From: Symsagittifera roscoffensis
Lineage: Eukaryota; Xenacoelomorpha; Acoela; Convolutidae
NCBI RefSeq assembly: GCF_963678635.1
Contig: NC_087066.1
Location: 47,777,129-47,837,128 of the forward strand
Length of the DNA: 60,000 nucleotides
Direction: 5' to 3'
The position numbers were made by a program, and so were the translations under genes. The notes under the pieces are model-generated. The model did not search any database. It worked only from the letters and a program-made list of their open reading frames with translations, and was not told the origin of the DNA. Of this stretch, positions 8,393 to 17,749 are shown piece by piece. Position 1 is the first letter of the stretch. Every line of letters starts with the position of its first letter.

Positions 8393-8876
8393 TTTTCAAC
8401 CAATCATAAAAAACCTTGGTTTTCTTCAGGGCACAATGATTCCTGGAGTTGTAGTGTGGAATATGTTTAATGCAACTTGGATAATTTTTAAAATATAACT
8501 TTTCAACCCGAGGACAGCCCAAATCATCTAGGTTTTCAATCTTTCGGTCCAAGTACTTGGCCAAAAATTCTGTCTTTTCTTTTCCTTTAGCGTAAAAAAC
8601 GGCACCGGGATTTCTCAACACAAAACTCTGAAGTATTTGATTCAAGTTTACGTAAAGGTAATCACCGTTTTCCCAATGGAGACCGTGTAAATAATTTGTT
8701 AACCAGTTGTAAGCTTTTTGTTCAAGCTTTGGTAGTATATTGAAATTCACTGGAGGTAGGAAAATGAGTCGATCGCTGTAGTCTGAAGTTGTTATTGCTA
8801 ATTCTTTAACCACAAAGGCGTTTTTCTTGTAACGAAAGCCTTCCACGTCAAGCACAACTGATCTCTCGCCTAGCAT
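8307..8876 (-). CDS. conserved Polinton-associated protein, RNase H-fold/DEDD exonuclease-like
   Basis: A 189-residue ORF from ATG 8,876. It opens with VVLDVEGFRY, where the D-x-E on a beta strand is the classic first motif of RNase H-fold 3'-5' exonucleases, followed by FVVKELAI. Later come LHGLHWENGDYLY, VFYAKGKEKTEFLAKYL and a C-terminal CALKKTKVFYDWL, which offers an Asp for a late motif. A Cys/His cluster (CIKH, NHCALK) could bind zinc. I recall this motif order from uncharacterised invertebrate proteins linked to mobile elements. Nuclease activity is inferred from the first motif only, and a clear second acidic motif is not evident. Confidence 0.5.
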   Translation of the reverse strand: MLGERSVVLDVEGFRYKKNAFVVKELAITTSDYSDRLIFLPPVNFNILPKLEQKAYNWLTNYLHGLHWENGDYLYVNLNQILQSFVLRNPGAVFYAKGKEKTEFLAKYLDRKIENLDDLGCPRVEKLYFKNYPSCIKHIPHYNSRNHCALKKTKVFYDWLKNEQQREISESGDIPITKFNALCVDDSRG

Positions 8877-9304
8877 TCTAGTAAATGATAAACTTCTGGT
8901 TTTTTCAACTTAATGAAAAGGCAGAACGCTATTCCACTCAAATGTCCCAATAAGCTGTTGTTACAGTTCCAGGGCAACATGTAACAGTACGTGGGACCCT
9001 GTTGATAAAATTCGTGTATAAATCCGGCCGCATCGTGCAAAATAGCGTGCAATCGTAAAATTTTGGAGTTTTTCAAGTATTTGTCCAAGGAAGAGTTATC
9101 AATACCAATCAAGCCACCATAAGGTCTCAACTTAATTAAAATGTCGTAGTTAAGGTTATCAGAACTAACAAAAAACAGAGAACATGCAGCTAGAAAATAG
9201 TTGCGTCGGTTAGAATTATCAGGATAAGTTTGTTTCAAAGACGTATAAATTTCGTGAATTATTTTCAAATCAATAGGAGTTACTCTGCTTTTTTGCAATT
9301 TCAT
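8870..9304 (-). CDS. conserved hypothetical Polinton-associated protein
   Basis: A 144-residue ORF from ATG 9,304, overlapping the next gene by 7 nt. Notable is LRLHAILHDAAGFIHEFYQQ followed by GPTYCYM and, near the end, LLGHLSGIAFCLF. The His/Asp/Gly/Cys residues spaced in this way look conserved rather than random, and I have the impression of a recurring partner of the RNase H-like gene. No known function. Start and stop overlap both neighbours, so translation of the three genes may be coupled or come from nested transcripts. Confidence 0.45.
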   Translation of the reverse strand: MKLQKSRVTPIDLKIIHEIYTSLKQTYPDNSNRRNYFLAACSLFFVSSDNLNYDILIKLRPYGGLIGIDNSSLDKYLKNSKILRLHAILHDAAGFIHEFYQQGPTYCYMLPWNCNNSLLGHLSGIAFCLFIKLKKPEVYHLLEC

Positions 9305-9839
9305 TGTTTATTTTTTCCAACACCTCTCCAACCTGCCGAATTTCAAGCCAATGGAAAAAAAAGTGACCTTGCAAATACCATGTAGTCTCATTAAGATAAC
9401 GGTGGTAAATAATTAAATAAACCACCGGAAGTTTTTTGTATTTTGATAGCTTGTTGAAACATAGACGGATTTTTCTCTCCAAGTCTTTATCAACCCTTTT
9501 TGAGGTAAAATCAAACGAATAGTCGAATACGTTTTCATAATCAGCAAAATTCAAATCGCTCACAGTACCATACTTTTGTTTTGTAGAAATGCACCAAGAA
9601 ATTTGTTGAAGCTCACTCAAATGAAATTGTTCTTTGAAAATTAACTCGTATTCTTTCTTTGAAATTTCCTTTGCCCTTTCGAGGAAGACGACGTAGCGTT
9701 CATTACTAAATTTGAAAAATGAGTTTTTTTCTGCGGTTGAAAACACTCTTAATTGTAAATGTTCATTATCAATATCTTCAGAACACCAAGTTCCCTCTAA
9801 TTTCATTTTTCTTATTTCAAAATTTGACAAATTTATCAT
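9270..9839 (-). CDS. hypothetical protein, first gene of the minus-strand block
   Basis: A 189-residue ORF from ATG 9,839 (ATG 12 codons on is an alternative). It is charged and aromatic. The C-terminal half ends in NETTWYLQGHFFFHWLEIRQ, a Trp/Phe-rich stretch that looks like a structural core. AT-rich DNA immediately upstream (AAAATATACC on the coding strand) may act as the promoter of the block. No family recognised. Confidence 0.45.
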   Translation of the reverse strand: MINLSNFEIRKMKLEGTWCSEDIDNEHLQLRVFSTAEKNSFFKFSNERYVVFLERAKEISKKEYELIFKEQFHLSELQQISWCISTKQKYGTVSDLNFADYENVFDYSFDFTSKRVDKDLERKIRLCFNKLSKYKKLPVVYLIIYHRYLNETTWYLQGHFFFHWLEIRQVGEVLEKINNEIAKKQSNSY

Positions 9840-10139
9840 TTGGTATATTTTGCCCAGAAACGGCCGCCACCCTTGGAGAGTAATTTCAATTTACTGCCTT
9901 TTCACCATAAAATTTAGGTCAAGTTAAGGAATTAGTTTACTGCTGCCAACAGTTAAGCTACGCTGCCAAATTGGCCGGCGCATTTTATTATATACCATAA
10001 AAGTCAATTCCCCGTTCACTAACAAATTTCAACTAGGTCGAAAGTTCATTTGCCCGAAACAAATATAACAATTAATATGATTCATATAATTAACCAGGAC
10101 CAATAATTAGGACCCCAAAAATTGGAATTAGAAAGAATT
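9840..10139. other. right flank of the Polinton, no gene
   Basis: Contains no open frame of note. There are GC-rich spots (GGCCGGCGC near 9,973) in otherwise AT-rich sequence. The element's right terminal inverted repeat should lie in or near this stretch, but the partner is not in the window, so it cannot be drawn. Confidence 0.4.
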
Positions 10140-10355
10140 TTGTATCGTGTCCCTTGTTGTTGAGCTAAACTTAGCAAGATCCTAAGTAGGGGGTCTTCTG
10201 CTTTTTGGGTGGAAAATTTCTTTCGTTTACAAAATCCTAGGATAGCGGTCCTCCAAAAAATTAAGGACCCCTTTCCTAGGATTTTGCTTTACGTGAGGAC
10301 CCCCCCCCCCTTAGGAAGGACCCCCCCCCCCCTTAGGATCCGGGACACGATACAA
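10140..10355. repeat. short foldback/MITE-like element
   Basis: Both ends carry TTGTATCGTGTCCC (10,140-10,153) and its perfect inverted copy (10,342-10,355). The interior holds a series of palindromic CCTAGG/CCTTAGG words and two long C-runs (about 10,298 and 10,320). No coding potential. A non-autonomous DNA element is the simplest reading. Confidence 0.6.
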
Positions 10356-10521
10356 TACTACTTCTGACTGAACACATTTTGCAAGATTTTGAAATGAATT
10401 ATTTATACAAATTGTTTTTCAAAATTATAACATGCGAAATGCATGCGGGACTTGTCTATCAGTTTGCATTTCGAGGGACCACTCCATCAAAGTGTTGGTT
10501 TCGTAGCAGTATTTAGACAAC

Positions 10522-10693
10522 CGCATATTCATACTCGTCAGTCAGCAGACAAATACTGTACTAACCAATCAGAATGGAGACAAGGAAGAAATGAATAATT
10601 AATAACTATTTAGTTCGTAAATTTGCTTTCTAATATCAATTCTGATTGGTTCATACAGTATTTGTCTGCTTACTGACGAGTATGAATACGCGG
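10522..10693. repeat. MITE with about 57-bp inverted arms
   Basis: The left arm (10,522-10,580) and right arm (10,638-10,693) are near-perfect inverted copies around CATACTCGTCAGT and ACCAATCAGAAT. The spacer is about 57 nt of AT-rich sequence. A related fragment sits at about 12,355-12,405, sharing GCAGTATTTAGACAACCGC with the left flank of this copy. Confidence 0.7.
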
Positions 10694-11221
10694 TGGTCTA
10701 AAAAGAGACCTCGCTCCCATAGTAGTACCTAAGTATGAATGCATATTTTTGGTCGTTGAAGCATTTTAAGACTTCTTCTGAAAAAAAAACAGTTCAAGAC
10801 TTTTCCAGATCTTCACAGCCTATATTACGTCCATCGACTCTTAATCATAACTAGGAGGCTTTGAGGGTCTTTTCAGTTATACCCCCCTAATTGATAAACA
10901 ATGAAAATGTAAATTTTTCTAACAAAGTTTGACTGGTTTTACTTAAAAATGCAGGGCTGATATCCCGTGCGTTTAAACAAGCTAGAAAGTAGCAAAGATG
11001 AGAAATTGACGACAATTAAAAACGCATTTATAATCCTTTTAATGAAATTTATGCACTGAAAAATGGCGAAAATTGGAGAAAAAGTCAGTTTGAGGCTCAA
11101 TTAAGTAATAATGGTTCGTTTTCACCAGTCTCATAATAATTTAGTGCATTTCCTGGTAACAGTGTTCCAGTTATATTATAAAAATTTTCATTTCATTTTT
11201 TTATAATTTAAGGGAGTATAC

Positions 11222-11351
11222 TTGAAAAGACCCGCTTTGAGCCCTGCAGGTTTTCTTTGACGCAGTCAAAGTCGACGAGAAACAGTCCACCTGGGTTTAC
11301 TACTATTTCGAGAGTGGTCTGATCAACAGCTAAATTAAACCAGGTTTCTGA
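11222..11351 (-). CDS. candidate second exon of the DUF6606-type gene
   Basis: Beginning after an acceptor-like TTTTCAAAAG, the minus strand is open in the phase needed by exon 1. It encodes a non-random peptide including WFNLAVDQTTLEIVV and GGLFLVDFDCV, ending at a possible donor CAA|GTATAC at 11,222/11,221. The intron between the two exons would be about 296 nt. If the donor is not used, the frame closes within four codons. The acceptor lacks a strong pyrimidine tract, so this is tentative. Confidence 0.4.
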
Positions 11352-11647
11352 CTTTTGAAAACTCACGCGCATTACCTTTTTTATAGCAAATTATCTCTTT
11401 TGAGTCACGACAGTTTTTTGATAAACAAGTGGCTTTTTTCTCTAACATTTTACGTGTAAAAATTAGCAGGTCGGGGAAAGAAAAGAGCAAAGCAGTTTTC
11501 TATCGTATTGGCTTGTTTCCATTTGCAATTTAGGTGGTGAAACGAGGGGGAAGTTTTTTGAGCATTCGAATGTCAAATCCGGCATGTTTAGGGGTTTATT
11601 TTCAGGATTTGAAGTTAAGGAGTTGTTGCCTTTGCTCTAGATCTCAC

Positions 11648-12154
11648 CTTTTCTCGCGGAACCTCAAACGTCGGCCCATCGGGTAAGTTGCGAACTGGAC
11701 ACTCTTTGTCGTTTAAGAACGCGTTAGCTGGCAACAACAATTGTGTTGCATTCACCAAAATGGCGTCAGTTTCCTCTGATGATGCTACTCTGAATATTAG
11801 CAGTGCATTTTTGTCCTCGCAAATTAGCGGAAGGCAGTCTCCTGGCTCTCTGAAACTGCCAATAGCGTCCTTGAGCAGCTCGGCTTGCAGTAAAGGCCAT
11901 TTTTGGTAATTATGCCAGCGCTTGAAAATAGTAGCTAACTGAGCCCTATTTTTCGCCGATATCAGGTTTGGCAAAGTTTTATTCGCCACTTGTAGCTCTT
12001 TCGAAAACAATAATATAAATGAAGTGTTTTCAAGGCCATCGTGAGTAGTTTTATCTGAGGGCTTGTTGAATGAATGAAAATTATGGGGGGAAGTTCTCGC
12101 GTCAATTTTTCGGGGGAACACAAAGTGGTTTAAAAGATAATCAGTGTTTTTCAT
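11648..12154 (-). CDS. first exon of a DUF6606-type (DUF6606-DUF3638 giant protein) gene
   Basis: The exon starts at ATG 12,154 and is open for 169 codons to a splice donor AAG|GTGAGA at 11,648/11,647. The frame would run only ten more codons before a stop if unspliced. The N-terminus MKNTDYLLNHFVFP and the later GDCLPLICEDKNALLIFR, followed by a segment ending in TFEVP, match the layout of the DUF6606 domain. That domain opens very large proteins carrying DUF3638 and DUF3645, best known in fungi and oomycetes and linked to ubiquitin hydrolase-like regions. It is codon-rich and GC-richer than its surroundings. The rest of the gene would lie at lower coordinates, where the Polinton begins at about 10 kb, so the gene is either interrupted or has the Polinton in an intron. 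Confidence 0.5.
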
Positions 12155-13300
12155 CCTATTTGGAAGAGAAAAAATAATTGCAAGGTCTAAAAGTAATTTT
12201 AACAGGGAAAGCGATGAATTGAAAGTTTGCTGCCATAAGGGCTAAAAAGAATTGCCGCAATAATTTGCGACCTGAATATTTTTCTTGCCGACAACGTCAA
12301 AGAGCTTTCTGCGAATAATTCAAATAACTATTATGGAACGTCTTTAATGGTTACATAGCAGTATTTAGACAACCGCGTATTCAGACACGTCAGTATTCAG
12401 ACACCTCATTTTTGCGCAGAGGTAAAATTTTGCGCCCGAAATTCGCAAACCAAATTACACCATATTAATTCTGCTAAAATTTTAAGCAAATTTTTTCTTC
12501 ATAAGTTTTTACCTGAACTCTACCCTATTAGAGATAAACGCGTTTTAAATTTAAAGTTTAGCTCGTTTTGTCCGATTAATTTAAATCAGCACTGTAGTCG
12601 AATAGCTTCTGTCTATAGAAACAACCGGTTTTGATGGAACTTCATAAGACAACTGAGAAATTGACAATGCGAAATGATTGTTTTAACATGCGAAGTACAT
12701 TTCTGAGAAATACAAAACGCAAAATGATGGTTTTAAATACATTTCTGAGAAATACAAAGAGGGGAATTTTAGCAGTTAAACACGCATCAACCAGTATTTC
12801 CCGTTTCTGGTGCAGACCAAGCTTTAAGCTTAAAAAAAGAAAAAAATGAGCCTTTTAGCAGACAAAAAAACGCAATAAAGGGATGCAAGATTGATTGACA
12901 GGGGTGCCGGACAACAAGCCGGTGGGACTTCAAGCCGACTCGTAAAATTAGGAACTTCAAGCCGAACATTTACTGAAAAAGTCATGAAATATTGTTAATT
13001 TGAAGGCTGGTTTGAAGAATTGCTCAGTTTAATGATCTTTCTTTGCCAGTTTTTGGCTTTTTTGTATAAATTATGTGTAGAATTGGTGATTCTACTGTAA
13101 TACGTGCTATAGTAACCTGAGCGTAAGATTGAATCGTCAGTAAGCTAAGTATCAGAGTAAACAATTGGTTAAGTTGCAAAATCGACCAAAACAAACAGAG
13201 ACTAAGCAGGATTTTAAAACGGTACCGATTTTGCAAACCCATCAAATGGAAACTACCGGGGCTAGCTTTATGAAACTCATAGGACGGATAATAGAGATAA
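12155..13300. other. non-coding stretch with minisatellite and foldback-arm fragment
   Basis: No gene seen. About 12,664-12,765 holds a roughly 40-48-nt direct repeat (TACATTTCTGAGAAATACAAA twice in a degenerate frame), which makes a spurious basic ORF at 12,631-12,849. At about 12,898-12,975 lies a single arm of the 'GACTTCAAGCCGA' foldback family found complete at 31.4-31.8 kb. Confidence 0.5.
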
Positions 13301-13329
13301 TTTGACTCGGTCATGCAAAAATCCAGACC

Positions 13330-14450
13330 CTTCGGACCCCCCGGCCCCAAGTGATAACGGTTCCCGGAAGTGCAAATCGCCCTGTCAGAACTCTGTAACT
13401 AGCGGTTTGAATCGGCTCAAATTCTAGCATGTTGTAGGCCTAGTTGAGGGAAGCTTAAGTTTGGAACCCCAGACCCCACTTCCGGTTTTATGCCCAAAGT
13501 AAACAAACCCACCCCTAACTTCCGGAAGTCGTTTCTCGGCCTCCAACGAATGCAGGGAGCTGAAACTTGGAGGGATGATAGGTAGTGGCAAGATACATCT
13601 TGTATTTTACTTTGAACCAAGTCCGGCGGTTGGATCGGAAGCTATTAGCACTTGAAAAAGCAACCCCTAGACCGAAAATAGGCAATTTACGCGAAATGAT
13701 GAATGGTGGCATAATGATTTTATTGCGGCAATCGGCATAAAATACGAACCCCGAAAAAATACCCCTCGTGAGTGAAAACCCTCCGGCGACTCCTTCCGGT
13801 GTTAATAGTATTTTTCCGGAAGAAGTGATAATGGATCTTAGGAATGGGATAACTTGTGAAGTATTGATGGGATATGAATGAAACTTGGTAGTTAAAACCC
13901 CCATGGGATTCTGAACCCAAATATGGAAATGTGATCCCGGTTGACCCCTGGGTGACCTTAAGTTGACTTTTGGGCGTTTTGACCCCAAACTTGCATGGAA
14001 AACCACGAGATAAACACCGGAAAGTGGCGTATTCCCCAGCCAAACCCCTGTAACCCTTGGAGTAGTGGATTTAATTAAAATTGGACTTGGTAAACATTGT
14101 AATCAGGTTAGCTTGGTGAGTGATCTTTTAATAGCAATTCAAATAGACTAAAAAGAATTAAGTCTCCTAAATAATATGAACGAACGGGGAGTTTACTTGG
14201 CTCTCTGGAAGTGATTTTTTGGTTTAACTTGACCCCTAATAGACAAACTAAGTTCCCCCGGAATGGAGTACAGATGGAAATTTTAGATGCTTGGAATGAA
14301 TTAGCTACCCATGAAAAGGGTCTACCCCTACCCTTAGGAGGTCGGAACGTTAACGGAATATTTAAAATAAAGACCTTGGGAGGATTACTGGGTAAACATA
14401 GCATGGTTTACAGGTTAGTTGAACTCGAGGGCTGAAGTCACTGAGGTCAG
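13330..14450. repeat. GC-richer degenerate repeat block
   Basis: The base composition changes sharply: many CCGG, ACCCC and TTCCGGAAG words appear in an otherwise AT-rich region. Phrases recur imperfectly, such as GAAACTTGG (near 13,563 and 13,882), ACTTCCGGAAG and 'GAAGTGATAA'. Several overlapping frames remain open on the minus strand, but none looks like a protein family. I read this as an old tandem-like repeat or an unidentified element. Confidence 0.4.
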
Positions 14451-14729
14451 GAATTAGTTGATTGGATCGTATAACATTTGTTTGATTGGTCAAATTGTGA
14501 CAGCTACCGCATACCGAGTAATTAATAAGCGTGAAAAAATTGATATAAGAAACCGAAGTTTGCACGTGGCAGAAGTGACAGGGGGAGGGATATAGCCTTA
14601 AAACATGTGCGGACGGGTGATTCCAGCCGATGTCAGGACTAATAGGGAATGGGGTGACACTACTAAAACTCAGGAAAGATAAGGAATTGGAGGGTACCGT
14701 AGAGCTTGTAAGAGTCAGAACAGTTGTTA

Positions 14730-14945
14730 ACTACTATTGAGAGTAGTTGGTTCTCAGTCAGAGAAGAGAGCAATTGATTCTGAGAGAGAGTATAGTTGGT
14801 TCTCCGTCAGTTAGAGAGAACAATTTTTGGTAGTTAGTCAGGTAATTGGTTCTCGGAGTAAGAGAACAACTGAGCAGAATTAGTAGATAGTTGCTTCTCG
14901 TCAGAGATTCTCTAGGGAGAGAATAGTTCAGTGTTCGTGAAGTTA
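14730..14945. repeat. degenerate tandem repeat built on TAGTTGGTTCTC
   Basis: About seven imperfect copies of a 28-35-nt phrase of the type TAGTTGGTTCTC-GTCAG-GAGAGA follow each other. The strong G/A and T/C asymmetry alternates along the strand. No coding function is evident. Confidence 0.6.
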
Positions 14946-15207
14946 GCTGGAAGTTAATAGCAAAAAGGCAATTTATGCTGATAAATTGCAGACCTTTTCC
15001 TTTTGATTTGATTATTAGATTATAACCTGGCCACTCAGAGCCCTCTGTAATTAGACGTATAATCATCTGAATTAAACTATAATTAGAAACTCTTTCAAGT
15101 GTATCGAGTAGACAAGACAGCCGGAAGAGCAATACACAAAAGGGGCAAGCAACAGAGAGCAATACAGGATTTTTGCCACCAAATCAACCCTTTCGGGATT
15201 GTAGAAA

Positions 15208-15242
15208 GTAGTGAATCTCGGTCGCCCCGCTGAATTCACTAC
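15208..15242. other. short perfect hairpin
   Basis: GTAGTGAAT (15,208-15,216) and ATTCACTAC (15,234-15,242) form a 9-bp stem around a GC-rich 17-nt loop, flanked by CCCTTT and AAAGGG that could extend the pairing. It may be an element end or structured RNA; nothing decides between them. Confidence 0.4.
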
Positions 15243-15681
15243 CAAAGGGACAGCTTGTGAAGGAATCCTCTAGTTCTACATAATGCCTAGATCTAAATTG
15301 ACGTTTTGTTAAAACATTGTTATATTCGTTTTTTTTGTTTTTTTATAATTTTTTCATTGCAAAATCCGGCTCAAAAACATCCGGCAATATAATTTTAAAT
15401 AGGGGCAAAGCTTAGATTTACGCACATTTGTGCAATAACTATCAAATTTAAAGCTTTTTGTCCGGATAATTTATGGGGACAGTGCTACAGTGCCAAAAAA
15501 CAACAGTACTGATAATGAAAAATTGTTCAACAGAGCCTAAAATGAAAACTTTGTTCAACAGTGCCGAAAATTTGAACAAATTTCAACATACTAAATGCGG
15601 CAATCAACAATTAAACGGCGATCGCTTACAATCTTAAGAAAAACTTTAAGATTTTGAGCGATAAAATTTGCAGCTTACACG

Positions 15682-15821
15682 TTTTGGCGCCAAAATGATT
15701 GTTTAATTTGCAGTTGCAGACATATTGGCGCCAAAATTGGAGCGATTTTCTTTAATAATTAGCGTCAGTTATTTCCCGCTTTTTAGAAAATGCGTGTAAA
15801 TTATTCTGAAATTTTCCCGCC
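15682..15821. promoter_or_regulatory. cluster of four E2F/DP-like sites
   Basis: Within 140 bp lie TTTTGGCGCCAAAA (15,682-15,695, perfect palindrome), TTGGCGCCAA (15,725-15,734), TTTCCCGC (15,772-15,779) and TTTCCCGCC (15,813-15,821). All match the E2F consensus TTTSSCGC. The surrounding sequence is AT-rich, so such words are not expected by chance at this density. No convincing gene start is near, so the cluster may drive an unseen exon or an element transcript, or may belong to a repeat. Confidence 0.45.
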
Positions 15822-16138
15822 TTTTTCGGTACTGTCGAAATTCGGCACTGTTGAAAGCCCCTAATTTATGGTTAATGCCAAATTGTTGGCAATATACTTT
15901 TCGGTCAACGAGCCTGAAAACTGTTCATTTCGACGTCGGATTTTAGTTTCTCACTGCTTTTTACAACCCATCAAATTGTTTACAAACACTTAGTTAACTG
16001 AAACTTTTTGACCGATAAAAATGTTCAAGTTTTGACCAATTCAAAAGCTGAAGGTCATCGATATTGCCAAAAAAACTGGGATTAACTACAAATCAGCTGT
16101 CTTTTTAAACAATATTATCGGACAACTTCTTAAATTTC

Positions 16139-16184
16139 GCGAACAAGTTAAAATTGCGAACAAGTTAAAATTGCGAACAAAACT
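16139..16184. repeat. 17-bp tandem repeat
   Basis: GCGAACAAGTTAAAATT occurs twice exactly (16,139-16,155 and 16,156-16,172) and a third time in part. Microsatellite-scale duplication. Confidence 0.8.
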
Positions 16185-16621
16185 TCAAATTGGATTCGAA
16201 TTGCCAGAAAACAAACCAAAAAATAGCAATGATAAAATGTTCTCGAGCAATTCCATTGTGGGTGTTTAATAAACTTACAAACCACGCCAAGAAATTCACT
16301 GCCTAGGAGAGCACCATTGGATCGATGTACAGGTGTCTCACAGCGGATTATCATTCAGTAAATACTGGGTGAGAAAAAATTCTCAATATTTGAGTATGCG
16401 ACTATTCAGATTTCAAGTGATATTGGATTTCTCAACAAAAAGAGAAAAGGTAACATTACTAGAAAAAAAACAATAAAATCTTTGATTTTACTTTACTCAG
16501 AGAAAATACTTTTCAAGAAGTCTTCGTTATCAAGGATCTACTAGTCTAAAAAATTATAATGGTAAATTTATTTTTTGAGAGGAAATTTTTCTTAAGTTTT
16601 CCAGAAAAATTGGATGATAAT

Positions 16622-17640
16622 TTAGGTTAATGTTTGAAATTTTTTCAGCCTAACAACAATTGACTCATTTGAGTTTTTGTATACTCTTGTTCGTAGTTTT
16701 TTGCTGTACAGCGCATTTCTTAGAGAAACGTTCTTTTCCTCATCCTTAATGAGCCTATTCAAAAGAGGAATAGTATTTTCACATCTGAGAAGTTTAAACA
16801 CTGATTTCACTGGTTCATACAATTGGAGTTAACTAGCAAAAAAAAACAATTTATTTTTTCGATCTTTGATTTTGGATTGATTGGTGATTACGCGCTCTTA
16901 AGACAATTCGAAAAACAAACCTTCTATTTTCATCTAAAGAATCTACTCTGGTCTTCTTTGCGGATGCGTCAGCCAAAACACTATACTGCAAAACAGATTT
17001 ACAGAAAGTTTTGTGATTTTTACAAGGTGCTTGGTTCACAAGGTATTTGGTACTTTTTCGTAATCTGCGAAAACTTCAGCAAAATTTCGTAACTTTTCAT
17101 ACCAGGAAACTAATGATTCATCAGAAATCAGCAGTTTAGCTAAATGAGTTTCAAGATCTCGAAAAACATTTTTTTTTGCTCAATTGGCTGTTATTTAAAC
17201 TCGAAGTTTGCGAATTCGATATATTTTTGGTCTGTTTCGCTGAAAATTAAGGTGTTCGATTTATCTGCATTAAGTTTTTGCTGGTTTTGTTTTAACCATT
17301 TTGCTGTTTTGTTCAGAGCAGCCTGGTGCTCCGATTGCACAGTTTGTATCTGTGTATATGTTCTAACTACAGCGTTGTCTGCTTAAAGCACAATCTTTGT
17401 GTTTTCGTGGTTTGAGTCAATATCAACAAAAGAAAACAGTGGTCCAAGAACAGATTTTTGAAGAACACCGAAGCGAGTTTTGATTAGTTTTGAGCTTATA
17501 TTTTTGCTGCTACAAAATAAGACTCGAATCAAATCTTTATCACTGAATAATTGGTCCTCCTATCCATAGGACTCGCATTTGTTCAAACGAAGTAAGTGAT
17601 CTACAGTCTCGATTGCTTTTTACAAGTCTCTGGTTGATGA
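16622..17640 (-). pseudogene. decayed LINE (non-LTR retrotransposon) reverse transcriptase fragment
   Basis: Reading the minus strand from about 17,640 downwards, the ordered non-LTR RT landmarks appear in shifting frames: an 'ETVDHLL' segment (motif around domain 3), VLQKSVLGPLFSF (normally GVPQGSVLGPLLF), ADNAVV (normally F/YADDT), AKWLKQNQQKLNADKSNTLIF (typical WL..N.LKLN..KT), and the post-RT segment with VLQYSVLADASAKKT. The catalytic ADD is altered to ADN. Stops and frameshifts show that it is dead. Jockey/CR1-like affinity is likely but not proven. Confidence 0.65.
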
Positions 17641-17749
17641 CCGTCCGGTTAGCTTGACTAAAATCATCAAGGGTACATGTTGACTTATCCTGCTAGTGAG
17701 ATACTCCAGTCCCCGTAGCTAAAAAAAATAAAATTTTTCAGTTTTAAAA

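Larger units (their letters stand above)
1..10020. mobile_element. Polinton/Maverick (adintovirus-like) element, left end outside the window
   Basis: The element is defined by its gene set: rve-type integrase, FtsK/HerA-class packaging ATPase, adenain-like protease, major capsid and penton-type minor capsid proteins, a basic core protein and several small conserved Polinton ORFs, all packed on the minus strand with overlaps of a few to 300 nt. Polintons are self-synthesising DNA transposons of 15-20 kb with terminal inverted repeats and a protein-primed DNA polymerase B. Only about 10 kb is seen here and no polymerase is found, so the rest probably lies left of position 1. The right boundary is set where coding stops (9,839) plus some 180 nt of unassigned sequence. 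I could not identify a terminal inverted repeat or a target-site duplication. The element is at least partly decayed, because three genes contain single stop codons. Confidence 0.85.

Noticed and set aside
12631-12849. 72-codon basic ORF
   Set aside because: Made by a direct repeat (LRNTKR twice); no other support.
13515-14043. Overlapping 107- and 163-codon minus frames as genes
   Set aside because: Two frames of equal quality over the same repeat-like, GC-richer DNA, with no family resemblance.
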